Below, piece after piece: positions 46,725 to 59,522 of a stretch of 64,000 nucleotides of DNA. Each line of letters starts with the position of its first letter. Position 1 is the stretch's first letter. The position numbers and the translations under genes were made by a program. The stretch spans positions 1,477,270 to 1,541,269 of the forward strand of contig VUYV01000089.1 in the NCBI GenBank assembly GCA_008711295.1. The letters run 5' to 3'. The notes under the pieces were generated by a model. The model was given only the letters and a program-made list of their open reading frames with translations. It was not told the DNA's origin and did no database searches. The DNA comes from Anarhynchus alexandrinus. Lineage: Eukaryota > Chordata > Aves > Charadriiformes > Charadriidae.

Positions 46725-49700
46725 AAGGCAAAAATATTTTAAATTACTGAGGCTGTTTCATGCTGTAGACTGGAGATTCAAAGTCATTTTTAGAAATGGA
46801 GCATACAGTCTAATGATTACACACCTGAACTGTCAAACTGTGATATCTGAGCCCTTGAGTAGTTCAGCATCAGAAGACAAGAGCAGTAATGAGTGGCACT
46901 GATTAGCTAAAGCATCTGACAGAAAAGGATCAGTTAAGAATAAAATTGTCTTCCATTTCTAGAAAATATGCAAACATGACTCTCCAGGAAAAGGCTTTGG
47001 CAGGAAAAAGAGAAAATAAAAGAAAAGCATTGAAGAAGCACGAGGAATGAGCATACTTGGATGATGGTGTTTTTCACTTTTGCTTTATTATAAACAATGT
47101 AAGCAAATAATATTGAAAAGTTTAAGCTCAAAACCAGAAAGAATTGTTATTTTCAAAAACTTTATAAGATAGTTCTTTCCTTGGTTCTTTCTCTTAGAGC
47201 GTATTAACAATTTAGGAGTCTAATATTAAAAAAAAAAATATATTTACCAAAAGGCCTGACACCATGATATATGTGCAGTAGAACTGACATACATGTTATT
47301 TAGAGATGAATTTGCAGCAAACTTATAAAAAAGCTGTTTGCATTCAGAAACAGCTCTAATTCAAACTCTAGTTTCATGTCTAATCCAAGCCAATAGATAA
47401 AGTAGCTACATTTAACTTTGAATATTAAGCAAATTAAAATAATAGCCCTCATTGGCAAATTTCAGAATTTTATACACAGAAGCGTGCCGATGTTAGTATT
47501 TGCCTTCCACATACTGAATTTAAAACTTAACTTGTAACTCTAAAACTAAGGCTTCATTTTGACATTTTTCCAGCTACTTACCAAAGTACTTAGATGAATG
47601 ATCTACTTGGCACTATCTACACTTCTGCAGGTCTACCAGCAAAATTCTTCTAGAAACTTAGAAAGAAGAACATTTAAATCTTGTCAATTCCAAGATTAAC
47701 TTCCCAGTTTTATAATTATCCTCAAAATACAAAAACATGGCATGTGTTTAAAAGGAGTCAAAGTTTCCACAAAGGACTCTTTATAATCTGTCTATATGAT
47801 AACCCAGTACTTAAAATTGTAGAAGTGACATTAAAGTGCAGAAAAATGTCCTTGTAGTAGCCACTATATCAAGAGTAAAAAATGCTGTCAGTGTAGATCA
47901 GATGAGTAGACTGTCTGGCTTCGGAAGATAACTTCTCACAAGAGCTGATACAAGGGGTTTCCACTTGACCAAGATGCTTGAGAGTTTTCTGAAATAGGAA
48001 AAGGCTGAGCAAATACATCTAGCTGCAAATAGGGACGGCACATATATTGGTTTCCATTCACTGACTTCAATTTTATTTTCCTTTCAGGTCATAAGAAAAT
48101 CAGAGGTGACAATCTCAATTACATATATTCAAGAGAGTCTTAAGACAACATAGTGAAACACGTAGCCAAGGAAATAGTGTTTAGATTTGGATGTGAACTG
48201 AATTTAGGCATGTGTCAGATTCAGAATAGGGCCACATGTATTTCTGTGTGAGTTCTTGAGTACTATGTCATGAAAAAGTGTCAATATTTCCGATAGCAAT
48301 AATTCCCCTGTTTTCTGAATAGCTGTTCCCATGCATTTCTTGGGGGATAAAAACTGTGTCAAAAAAACTCATATCGAAGAATTAAACTGCTATATGTCAA
48401 ATTTTCTCAGATTGGGTTATCCAAAGAATTTACACTTCACTAAGGAAGAACAGTTAACTTGCATTTAAAAAATATTTTATATTAGTGCTTGAAAGAAAAG
48501 AAAATAAATTGAACATATAGTTTTATGGATCTGAAACCCAAAAACACAGTAGAATTATTCAGGGTGAAAAATGAGCAAGAACACCATTATTTTGTAACTA
48601 CGTTTGTTCTCACTAAAATAATAAATATTTTTTTCTTCAATTACTGATAAACATTCAAGGGTTTAAGAGTATTTTATTAGCTACAGCTGACCAGTGCAGA
48701 GCGGTATCTTTATAGCACTGGCTATTTAAAGCAGTTTAACAGGAAAATAGATTTAATTTATGTGTACGGTGGGAATTTTCTAATTCTAACACAACCACTG
48801 CTTTTGGATATGGAAAGAAGTAAAATTAATGTAGTTGTACCCCATGTTTTTTTACTAATGTTTATAAACCAAAATATTTTATTCTGAGACATGAGAAAAT
48901 CCATACTTGAAATGAAAACATCTATATGCTTTTTGAAGCAATGCACTTCCCTGTTAGAAATGAGCTCTTTATTCATAAGGGTAAGTTTATTTTGGAAATA
49001 AAGAATTTGGGGTAAGATGACTTTTTTTTTTTTAATAGCAGTTCAGTATTGATCTTTGTGATGATCCTACCTGGAGTTGAATATAACATACCCAAGAATG
49101 AGGTGGTGGTTTTGGGGGCATCATTTTTTTTGTTTGTTTGTGGTTTTTTTTTAAACACAGAGAAAGAATTTGTTTTTAGCCAGTGGCTCAATAATATGGT
49201 TTGGGGTTATCATCTTATTGTAAATAATAATTTTGCACTATTTGCAAGAACAGAAAAAAAAAATAAAAATAAGAGGCTATCTTTGCTTCAGTACTAATTT
49301 TTAAATATGAAAATGCATCTGCCTCCTTTAAAATTGTAGATTCAAGCTGTAAATATATTTTAAAACCATCAGCAATTAATAATAGCAAAGTAATTTGAGT
49401 ACCAAGACAGTGGATGCTATATCAAAATGCCTCTTTTGAAAAGGTGTATCCTGCTTCACTATCATACTAAATGAAGACTGTAAGATAGAAAATTAAAGTT
49501 GCCACATCTAGCCTGCCCCATGCATCTGATGGGGGTTCATGAGAGTTCTCCTGTGTTTGTAGGTTTTGCCATCCGAACCACAGAGATGCACTACTAACTG
49601 CGGAAAGACCTCAGCTAGAAGCAGCCATGGACACTACCCAGGAGCATGTGGAATTCATTTGTTGGCACAAATACACCACCACAGAAATATCCTTTTAGTG

Positions 49701-50109
49701 AAGGAGACAATCTGCTTGTGACATCTGGATAAAGAGAAGTGATCTCAGTGAATTCTGAGCTTTCACTTCATACTAAACCCAACTAATATTAAAATGGCCA
49801 CAAAAATGAGGCTACTAAGGTACCAGCAACATATCTAAAAAAAGCATGCTAATCACATAACATTTCTAAAGCACTATAAGTGTACGCTTGTATTTGAGAA
49901 GTCCAGTTGCATATTTTCAGTTTTGTAGTTTTCATTTCTTTTAGTAATAATGTTCAACCCTTATGATCTATTGTTATGCAATGCAAATTGAACTAAAATA
50001 AAATTAATAATGTTCTTTTAAAGAGGTTGATCCAGTTGTGTTGCTACACCTCTCATACCAAGGTATTATCAATAAAGATTTAGGAATTATTGCAGGAACA
50101 TACTCAAAC

Positions 50110-51273
50110 ACGGCATTACAGCATTGGTGCATAAGGGAAGAGCAACTGACATCATCTATCAGGACATGTGCAAGGCACTTCACACTGTCCCACACAGCAT
50201 CCTCATCTCTAATTTAGAGACACAGATTTGATGGATGGACCACTTGGTGGATAAGGAATTGGCTGGATGGTCACACTAAAAGTGTTGTGGTCAACAGCTC
50301 CAGATCTAAGCGGAGACCAGTGACGAGTGGCATTCCTCAGGGATTGGTACTGGGACCAGTGTTGTTTAACATCTTTGTTGGTGACATAGACAGTGGGATT
50401 GAGTGCACCCTCAGCAAGTTTGCTGATGATACCAAGCTGTTTGGTGAGGTAGACACGCTGGAGGGGAGGGATGCCATCCAGAGGGACCTGGAGAGGCTTG
50501 AGAAGTGGGCCTGTGCCAAAACATGAAGGTCCTGCACATGGGCTGGGGCAATCCCAAGCACAAATACATGCTGGGTGGTGAAAGTAGTCCTGAGGAGAAG
50601 GACTTGGAGGTGTTAGCTGATGAGAAGATCAACATGAGGTGGCAACATGCGCATGCAGCCCAGAAAGCCAACTGCATCCCGGGCAGCATCAAAAGAAGCG
50701 TGTCCAGCAGGCCGAGGGAGATCTGCCCCTCTACTCTGCTCTCATGAGACCTCACCTGGAGAACTGTGTCCAGCTCTGGAGCCCCCAACATAAGAAGGAC
50801 ATGGACTTGTTGGAGAGGGTCCAGAGGAAGGCCATGAAGATGATCAGAGGGCTGGAGCACCTCTCCTATGAAGACAGGCCGGGAGAATTGGGGTTTTTCA
50901 TCCTGGACAAGGGAAGGCTCTGGGGAGACCTTATAGCAGTTTTCAGTACTTAAAGGAGGCCTACAGGAAAGATGGGGTGGACTCTTTATCAGGGAGTGTA
51001 GCGATAGGATGAGGGGTAGTGGTTTTAAACTGAAAGAGGGTAGATTAGATGAGCTATTAGGAAGAAAATCTTTATTGTGAGGGTGGTGAGCCACTGGAAC
51101 AGGTTGCCCAGAGAAGTTGTGGAAGCTCCATCCCTGGAAATGTTCAAGGCCAGGCTGGATGGGGCTTTGAGCAACCTGGTGTAGTGGAAGGTGTCCCTGC
51201 CCATGGCAAGGGGGTTGGAACTAGATAACTACTTTAAGGTCTCTCTTCCAACTCCAACCATTCTATGATTCTA
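50110..51273 (+). mobile_element. CR1 LINE 3' copy with intact FADD motif
   Basis: A plus-strand copy 5'-truncated within the RT fingers ('cagcattggtgcataaggga', 'agagcaactgacatcatcta'). It runs through the palm, C-terminus and 3' UTR, and ends at 'aaccattctatgattcta'. Sequence agreement with the 56.7 kb copy is high by eye. Its uninterrupted 'tttgatggatggaccacttg' gives the pre-insertion state for the 84 bp insert in the 30.9 kb copy. Confidence 0.93.
50287..51150 (+). pseudogene. CR1 ORF2 RT palm and C-terminus, frameshifted
   Basis: The first frame (50287-50526) carries motif B as [17 protein letters not shown] and the catalytic [15 protein letters not shown] with both aspartates of FADD kept. 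It stops after WACAK at 50524-50526. The code continues in other frames: VLHMGWGNPKHKYMLGGESS (about 50530-50590), then 50639-50953 with [20 protein letters not shown] and [20 protein letters not shown]. At least two frame shifts make it nonfunctional despite the intact catalytic motif. Confidence 0.88.
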
Positions 51274-53605
51274 AAAATAGCTTCTCCCATCTTTTTTCAT
51301 TAGAGAGCAAGAATTAGTGTCCATACACTATGAGACAATAATCTTATCATACATTTTATTACAATTTTATTACAATTTATTACAATTTGAATTAGGTTGT
51401 GATTACTATTAAATTACAAAATAGATATTGAAAAAAAAAAAGGAACTTTTTTTGCATCATTTTTCCAGCCAACATAATACCTGTAATCAGAGTGACTTCT
51501 TTACTTATACTTATATCTTCTTCTGAATTTTTGTGTTCCAGAAAGTCGGTCAGTAGCATTACAATAACAATTTAAGAGTCCAGACATAAGCTTCTAAGAG
51601 CATGAGTATAAATTAACAAGGTTAATAGTCTATTCATTAGGCAGTAACTGACTTAATAGAAGACATATTTAACAGTTAGCCTGGCTTTGGAAAAATTGAT
51701 TTGCATCAGAAACATTGTTAGCTGGGTCATTTTTTCCCCCGAAGAAACAGTTCTTCATTCGGATGCAATTTGCACTCAAAATAAGAAAATGAATAATTTT
51801 GTTCTCTATCTTTATTATAGAGAACTGAGTTTGCAAGCAACAAATGGTGAAATTATTTATGAACACAAGTCTATTTAACTATATACTCATTAAGGAATCC
51901 TTAACAGACAAAGAATACAAGAAAGATTAATAAGCTCACCTGTTATTTGTGTACCTCAAAAACCAATTGCTACAGAACCAGGTGTATTTCATCAAAACAT
52001 TACCTAGTAAACTTTTGAATGGCTGAACTGCCTTTCTTTTGCTTAACTTTTTTCTTTTGTAATGCAAACACAGCAAACTAATAAATAAGATCCCTCTACG
52101 TTAAGATAATTAGAGAATGCTGTAAAATTAGACCCAGATTTTCTGCAGAATCATGCAACTGGAATTTCTACTGAGATGAATTTAATTTGATACAGAATAG
52201 ATTTTTTTATTATTATTTCTTTTTCTTTTAAGTCCTTGCTGCATTTTTCCTTTTTCTTGAGTTCTCTATTTTGCTATTAAGCAAAGAAACTTGAACTGAA
52301 CTCTCTGAGACCAGTTATGAAATGCATTCACCAGCATCTAAATGAGTTTCCTAAGATCTTTTGTTTCGTCATTAGAAAATGAGATTACATTATAAATTAA
52401 TTCTCTGCCACATTCTTATGATATCTCAGTGACTGCAGTATGTCTAATATACATAGAAAGCATTTGGGGAACTGCTCGCTATACAGTCCTAGGTTACAAA
52501 AAGGAAAGTGGTCCTGCTAAGTGCACACGTGACAGGCCAGCCTTGGGGCATTACCTTCATCCCCATCTATAATCCTGGCAGGTTCTCCACACCTGCCTGA
52601 TTGGACCCTGTGCTCATTATAAACACAATTCTTTGATTTCAATTTTTTTTACTTACAGTATTACAGCTTCTCACATATCCATATTCCATTGTGAAACCTC
52701 TTGCTCTCCCAATTAATGCTTTGCAACTACACCTACCTGTATTCTACACAGCTCAAGATCAGCTTCTGAGGACACATTGTAATTGCCCGGTCCCTCCCAT
52801 CTTAGATTTTCACTGCTTTTAAAGGTTCTTAAGTGCTGAGCTACCTTTGAGCCAGAAAAGGTTCAATGCATAGTTTCATTCATGAAAGCTGCATGCCTGT
52901 TTTAATTTGTTTATATTTACAAGGTGTTTTCAGAGGATTTGTACATTAAATCCCCTGATACAGTTGCAGGATGACCTCTACCTCCAGTATTTTGAAGGCT
53001 GCATATGTGCATACCAGCTCTTGATCAGGGAAGCGTAACACAGACTGTGCCTACATTTAATTGCTGCACAGACTGATGGAACTGTGAACAGCCAAAAAAA
53101 AGCCAACCACTCAAACCCACAAATCCACAGATGCAATAGGAAAGCACCTGCCAAATGCAAACTTAGAATATAGGAGATTTTGATCTGTTTTACACCTTCC
53201 TGTAACTTCATTAACTGGTAAAAGAATTTCCAACACCTAGCACCCCTTCTGATATAGTTTAATCCAGTCTGAAACAACATGTTGAGTGAATACTTTGCTA
53301 CAGAAAGCACAGTTAGTGAAAGTAGCATATGCTGGTTTAATGGGTAAGTATCTTAAAACTAAGTGTTTGCTTCTTCTGTGTTATGGGTGTAGAAAGCATA
53401 ATTTGTAGCTATACCATAGGAAGTAAGATACAAGTTTTAAGCTTGTGATCTTTTTTAAAAAATAATATTTTTTTTCTCTCATTACAACAAATTAAGCAAA
53501 CTGCTTTCAGTGATAGTCTTATGCGAAACAGGAACGCTTAAAAAAAAAAATCCTGCTTATGAAGTTTCATCTGTGTGGAGGTTACTATTGTCATGAATAG
53601 GGAAA
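51274..53605. other. Unassigned AT-rich DNA
   Basis: No gene or transposon recognised. A three-copy 11-bp tandem repeat (ATTTTATTACA) lies at 51353-51384, next to the CR1 end. Confidence 0.5.
51353..51384 (+). repeat. Three-copy ATTTTATTACA tandem repeat
   Basis: Two perfect 11-bp units (51353-51363, 51364-51374) and one shortened by a T (51375-51384). Confidence 0.85.
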
Positions 53606-53610
53606 GTCAG

Positions 53611-54136
53611 TGTTGGGATTTAACCCCAGCCAGCAGCTAGCACCACACAGCCATTCACTCACTCCTGCTCTGCCCCCGCTACCTCTCCCCAATAGGCTAG
53701 GGAGAAGAGGGAGAAAAAGGAGGAAAAAAACCCTTGTGTGTTGAGATAAAGACAGTTTAATAGAACAGTAAAGGAAGAGAATAATAATAAGAAGAAGAAT
53801 GGTAAAAGAATATACAAACCAAAGTGATACAATACAATTTCTCTCACCACCTGATGATCAATTGCCCAACCCGTCCCAAGCAGTGATCATAGATCATGCA
53901 AGCCTAATTTATGTACTGAGTACCACGTCTATGGTATGGAATATTCCTTTGGCTGGCTTGTTCTGCCTATGTTCCTTCTCAGCTTCTATGGGAATCTGAA
54001 GAAGTCCTTAACACATATTGTTTTAGTTGTTGTTAAGTAATGTTTATATTGTCATCAACATTATTTTCATACTAAAATCCAAAACACAGCAGCTGCTAGG
54101 AAGAAAATTAACTCTCTCCCAACTGAAACCAGGACA
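53611..54136 (-). mobile_element. Endogenous retrovirus solo LTR with perfect target duplication
   Basis: The element begins TGTTGGGATTTAACCCCAGC and ends ...GAAACCAGGACA at 54136. It is flanked on both sides by GTCAG (53606-53610, 54137-54141), a perfect 5-bp target duplication. On the minus strand a degenerate TATA (TACATAAAT) lies near 53900-53908, and a TTAATAGAACAG/TATTAAAC-type polyadenylation region near 53755-53765. It is 526 bp with no internal region. The terminal wording differs from the 2.9, 39.2 and 59.7 kb LTRs, so it is a separate family or subfamily; assignment to the avian ERVL-like group is inference. Confidence 0.92.
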
Positions 54137-54141
54137 GTCAG

Positions 54142-56399
54142 AGACTCCAGTTATTGTAAGCACAGTAAGTAAATTCAGAAATCATGTTCAAACATGACCA
54201 TGTGGGGTGGTTTGCTGGATTACAGTTTTTGTTTTGTTGTCTTTTTTAATTTCTGCTCCCCCAACTACATTTAAATTTGGAGGGAGACTTACATTGCTAT
54301 GACTATACAATGTTACCTGATAGCTTTAGAGGAAACCAGACTCTTGTCTAACTAAACTTTTTTTTTTAGGTTCTTCATCACCCTCCTTAAGATTTGCAGA
54401 GCTATGACAGAATAAATCTTTTATACTAAAACCACAAAAGTGGGTGTAGTGTTCTTTCATCTTGGCTTGCTCTTCTTCCTCTTGGTTTAAAGAAAATTGC
54501 CTACATGAAAACCACACAATTCTGTATGTTCTGGGGAGAAAATAATAATAATAATAAATAATAATAAAAAAAGATACAAAATACAACTCTGGAAAGAGTT
54601 ATAGCAACATAAGCATAAACAAAGTCATCAGAAAACTCAGTCATGACATCTCTGTTCCCAGAGAGATGTCAATCCTGGGATGGTCCAGCACCCTTAAGCA
54701 CATGGTGAGGCAGATGGCCAGATGCTCAGCTGCTATGAATCAAAACTGATTTTCTCTAAAGTAGCTACACAAATTTCCTCAGCTGACATTGCCCACCCAT
54801 AGTGTCCAGTAATTAAAGTAGTTAGTCTCCAGGGTTTTTTTCCCCCCACAGATTTTTTTCTTGATGAAAAGAAACTATGCTGAATATGGATTAACACCAT
54901 AAGAACAGTAAGTGCCACAAAACAAGTCATCTGTAAGATCATCAAGAATGTTAGATGCAGCCAGATATTTAAATTACAACAGGTCCAACTTTTTACAGAG
55001 TTCAAAAAAGCCCTTTTAGGAAATAAAGAGGGTGGTCATCCTATCATACATGATGTCACTAGAGGAGCTTGGCATGTTCCAGCTAATAAAGAAAAGGCTG
55101 AAGGTGTATGTGATTACATTATCTACATACAAAATAAAACCATGAAGACACAAGTGAAATTGAACAGGTAAATTTAAGAGACTGCTGGCACAAGGACAAA
55201 TGTCAGCAAGACTACTCTCAGTACAACGGACCAGAAATTAGAGCAAGAATGTCCATGTATTTGAACAAGATTCAAACTCAAATTCATCAAGACATTTTAA
55301 CATTAATCATTGATTACATGACACAACTGCTTTGACATCAAAGACCTGAAACTAGTGACTCAGGCCTTCCAAACCTGTATTTTTTTTTATGGAGCAAGAA
55401 AAAGCAAAACAATGGTGAGGAAAATTAGAAAAACAACTGTTAGAAAAAGCATTACCACCTGGAAGAACAAATCTTTAACTAATATAGTATCTTACTGGGG
55501 ATTAAAGAGTTTTCATACAAACTCATAGCAATCTAAACACACTCCCTCTTGGTATGCTAACTGTCCAACTCTAATCTAAAAACTTTATTCCCCCTTTGAC
55601 TTTAAAGAGGCTACTGGTGTGAAACTGCAATTTACATGTTAATAAAGGTCTGCTTCAAGCAGTGTGTGACCTAGAACAACCAGTCATAAATACAGCAAGT
55701 TAATGACTATATTTCAAAATACTCTAACAAAATTTAATGAAAAAAATATTAATGCCTTCAGAGGTAAAAAAAAAAAAAAGGTGCCATGCAAGTGGAAACA
55801 GAATAAAACCCCTCTTTATGCAGTGTTCTTATATATTCTTTCTTTTGAGCTAGGCAAAACCAGATGGGGAACAGTGGGAAAGTAATATTTGTAAAAGAAA
55901 ACAGCAACTGAATATCAGTCTGTGTAAGCAATTTATCAGAGAAAAGCACTAATGACATTTTTCCACTGATTGCTTGTTCAGGTAATACAATTTTAATACA
56001 TACAATAGATAGAATACTTTCAAGTGACTAGAATGAAGTCATTCACAAGGGTAGTTTTTGAGGCTGATGATTATTCAAGGTTGATGGTCCAGCTTTGATT
56101 ATATGCCCATCTCTGGAGGGCTGAATGACCAATCTGATTGTTACAGATAAACAAAAGCATGATTTCTCAAAAATCTTTCTCTTCAAATTTTATTGCTACA
56201 TCCAAATTGCTATAGCAAAATAAATATATTGGTTGCTCTATCAAACTTAAAATTGGTTACTATTTTGAAATTGAGCCTGTGTCAATTTAGCTGCCACCCA
56301 CCTGTAACTAGTCAAATATATATTTCACTTAAGATGACTGGATGTAGACAACTTTGTGCGCAAAGCTGTACAACAATCTCACAAGAAGTAATTTGACAA
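54142..56399. other. Unassigned AT-rich DNA
   Basis: No gene recognised. (AAT)n occurs at 54541-54566 and an A-run at about 55767-55779. Confidence 0.5.
54541..54566 (+). repeat. (AAT)n microsatellite
   Basis: Eight AAT-type units with one interruption (AAATAAT). Confidence 0.9.
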
Positions 56400-56725
56400 G
56401 AAATCCCATCAGGGAAACCTCAAGTCCATAGTTATCTTCTCTCAGACATGTGACAGAGAGGTCAGGCAACCAACAGTGATGGCTTACACAATCTGGGAAA
56501 CCAGACAGCATGCTGACCACCAAGACACTCTAGCTTTTTAGATGGCTGTATTGTGTTTATGCATCAAGGTGTTGGCAGTGGAGGCTTCAGGGTGACCTCT
56601 AAGGAAGGAACATCAGAGACCAACTGCTATGGACTGAACACAACCCTCTATTCTCCATCTCCGCCTGTGCCACTTGGGGTGGAAGGGCAGAGCCTGGGGA
56701 AGGTAGAGGATCTGAGGATGAAGAA

Positions 56726-57697
56726 GTGATAAAGAACTGGCTGGATGGTCGCACTCAAAGACTTGTGGTCAACGGCTCGATGTCCAAGTGGAGACCAGTG
56801 ACAAGTGGCATTCCTCAGGGGTCGGTACTGGGACCTGTACTGTTCAATATCTTTGTCGCCGACATCGACAGTGGGATTGAGTGCACCCTCAGCAAGTTTG
56901 TCGATGATACCAAGCTGTTTGGCGAGGTAGACATGCTGGAGGGGAGGGATGCCATCCAGAGGGACCTGGACAGGCTGGAGAGGTGGGCCCAAGCCAATCT
57001 CATGCAGTTCAACAAGGCCAAATGCAAGGTCTTACATCTGGGTCAGGGCAATCCCAACCACAAATACAGGCTGGGCGGGGAATGGCTGGAGAGCAGCCCT
57101 GAGGAGAAGGACCTGGGTGTGCTGATTGACGAGAAGCTCAACATGAGCCAGCAATGTGCGATCGCAGCCCCAAAGGCCAGCCGTATCCTAGGCTGCATCA
57201 GAAGTGTGGCCAGCAGGTCAAAGGAGGTGATTCTGCCCCTCTACTCCACTCACATGAGGCCCCACCTGGAGTACTGCATCCAGCTCTGGAGTCCCCAACA
57301 TAAGAAGGACATGGACCTGCTGGAGTGTGTCCAGAGGAGGGCCACGAGGATGATCCGAGGGCTGGAGCACCTCTCTTATGAGGAGAGGCTGAGAGAATTG
57401 GGGCTGTTCAGCCTGGAGAAGAGAAGGCTCCGGGGAGATCTTATTGCGGCCTTTCAGTACCTAAAGGGGGCCTACAGGAGAGCTGGGGAAGGACTTTTTA
57501 CTAGGGCATGTAGTTATAGGACAAGGAGGAATGGCTTCAAACTGGAAGAGGGCAGGTTTAGATTGAACATTAGGAAGAAGTTTTTCACTTTGAGGGTGGT
57601 GAGGCACTGGAACAGGTTGCCCAGAGAGGTTGTTGAGTCCCCATCCCTGGAGGTGTTCAAGGCCAGGCTGGACGTGGCCTTGGGCAACCTGGTCTAG
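56726..57697 (+). pseudogene. CR1 ORF2 RT palm to natural C-terminus, uninterrupted
   Basis: 324 codons including the natural TAG stop are open without a frame shift. Motif B is [17 protein letters not shown] (residues 27-43), and the catalytic box is F-V-D-D (58-61) where other copies have FADD. Then come [60 protein letters not shown] and [13 protein letters not shown] at the end. The frame opens at a GTG within the RT; no true start, fingers or endonuclease are present, so the fragment is inactive. Its openness suggests a fairly recent insertion or little time for decay. Confidence 0.92.
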
Positions 57698-57788
57698 TGG
57701 GAGGTGTCCCTGCCTATGGCAGGGGGGTTGGAACTCGATGATCTTCAAGGTCCCTTCCAACCTAAACCACTCTATCATTCTATTATCC
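56727..57788 (+). mobile_element. CR1 LINE 3' copy, best-preserved coding part
   Basis: A plus-strand copy 5'-truncated inside RT ('gtgataaagaactggctgga' onward) running to the 3' UTR ('ggaggtgtccctgcctatgg', 'ggttggaactcgatgatctt') and a degenerate tail 'ccactctatcattctatta'. The coding part is open throughout. It sits within an LTR, so it inserted after that LTR. Confidence 0.95.
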
Positions 57789-58331
57789 TGGGAAAGATTC
57801 AGGGAATAAGCTGTTGTTCTGATTTTTCTTTGTTTCTTACTATCCGAAACAGTTTCTAAATTAATTTTCCCTAAGTTGAGTCAATTTTGCCAGTGATGGT
57901 AATTGATAAGTGATCTCCCTGCCTTTATCTCAACCTGTGAGTTTTCCATCTTATTTTCTCCTCCTGTCCTTTTGAGGTGGGAGAGTGAGAGCAGCTGAGC
58001 AGACATCTAGATGCCAGCCATCAACCCACCACAACGACTGACTCTGACTTGAACCACAACAACACATCATTGTAAGCTTGCTCAATTGTGGATCTGTGCT
58101 AGCTTTGTACAATCATCTTTATATTTCATGTAAGTCTTCACACAACTCAGGATCAAAATGCAAACCAGTCGCCTGTGATCTCATAAATACTGGTCCAGTG
58201 GAAATAGAATCAGGAACAAAATTTTGTTCACTATATAAAGCTGGCATGAACTACACTGACAAAGTTGTGAAACAATGGTTTAATCAGTGATTATTCACAT
58301 CAGAACTAATGGAAACCAGTTTTAAATACTT

Positions 58332-58350
58332 CCCCCCCCCCCCCCCCCCC
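58332..58350 (+). repeat. C19 homopolymer
   Basis: Nineteen C in a row after 'taaatactt'. Long C/G homopolymers are prone to sequencing and length errors. Confidence 0.9.
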
Positions 58351-58783
58351 TTAATACCACTTCCAAGAAACTTTAAGAACATTTCAAACGTGATAAATAT
58401 CATGTGTACACAGAGTGGCAGACTTCATCTGATCAGACAGACTAAAATTGTCAGAGAACAGTAATGAGAGATTAAGCTTTCCAAGTCTAGCTTACTAGCT
58501 TCTGTCAAGCTCAGATAGATATGGGTCAAAAGTAATTACCATCTAATGGCAGCTCGAACACTTGCATAAATATGTTGGTAGATTGGAAGCAGTTCTAAGT
58601 AGAGCAGCTACCCAGTAAATTATTTCACCTAATTAGCTCTCCTGAGACCAGGTAGCGTAGTCTGTGTGGTGGAACAATAGGAGGCTGGAGAACAGAGCCA
58701 AGCTTACTTCCTCTCACATCAAGGTCTGGAGAGCAAAACAGCAGAAGATGCTTGAGGAACTGTACACTGTCATCAGCTGCTAT

Positions 58784-58802
58784 GGGTCTGCTCAGCAGAC
58801 CC
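58784..58802. repeat. 19-bp palindrome
   Basis: GGGTCTGCT (58784-58792) and AGCAGACCC (58794-58802) are perfect inverse copies around a single C. CATATAAA follows directly (58803-58810). Confidence 0.9.
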
Positions 58803-59522
58803 CATATAAACGTTTTTGGAAAATTTTGAATCTAGATTTCACATTTTAAAAAATTCTTAAATACAAAGCATTGCATTTTCATTATCAGTGGAAGTATTGC
58901 TCAGCTGATAAAAAACAACACTTGATGTTCTGTGATTTATATTGAAGCTGTCCCAATTAGGTCTTACTTTTCACTGACAATCAACAACCACTATCATCTT
59001 CAGCAAGATATAGTAGGTACTTAGTTGTTTTCAAATCATAAAAGCTAAACTTCATATGATATCACCTGATAAATTACACAGAGCAAAGATTCTTTTTATT
59101 GTTAATGTACTCACAGTATGTATCGACTATTTCAAGTTATCTTAATTTGTCTAATAAGTCTTATTTCATAAAAGAATTAAGTGTATTTAAGAATCATGCA
59201 CGTGCACAGACTTTTTTTAGCTACTCTGTAGAAAAAAAAAGCCAGCTAGTGTTGAATGTTTTCACTTTTGACCAAGAAGTACTCTTCTGATCCATTATGC
59301 CCTTCCATACAATGTTAGCCTTATTTGTAGGCTGAATAAAGTTAACAATAATAAATCATTTAATTACATATATGTCTAATTATATTTAAAGCTAAGTGTG
59401 TCTACTTTGGAGATACATAAGGAATACTAAAACACCAAGAGATTACGTCCCAGACTGCATAGAAAAGCTTGCCAGACATAATCCTCAGACCCAAACAGAA
59501 AGCTAGAAAGCTACCTGGGGGA

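Larger units (their letters stand above)
44567..50109. other. Unassigned AT-rich DNA
   Basis: About 5.5 kb without a recognised gene or transposon. A canonical G-quadruplex motif lies at 46700-46724, an 18-bp near-palindrome at 45447-45464, and a hydrophobic 107-codon minus-strand frame at 45357-45680 that I do not recognise. T-rich runs occur around 49021-49033 and 49126-49152. Confidence 0.5.
56400..58033 (+). mobile_element. Endogenous retrovirus LTR split by a CR1 insertion
   Basis: The left part (about 56400-56726) includes 'tgctatggactgaacacaac' and 'gccacttggggtggaagggc'. The right part (57789-58033) includes 'aattaattttccctaagttg', 'gtaattgataagtgatctcc' and 'tttatctcaacctgtgag', and ends 'atcaacccaccaca'. 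From memory of bird LTRs I take these as the two sides of one LTR, with the CR1 between them. The shared 3' terminus with the LTRs at 2.9 and 59.7 kb supports an LTR end at 58033. The 5' boundary is uncertain and no target duplication was found. Confidence 0.62.

Noticed and set aside
49545..49735. Polypyrimidine tract plus TAG followed by 56 open codons, like a terminal exon
   Set aside because: The acceptor is weak, no polyadenylation signal or coding family was recognised, and such patterns are frequent in introns and intergenic DNA.
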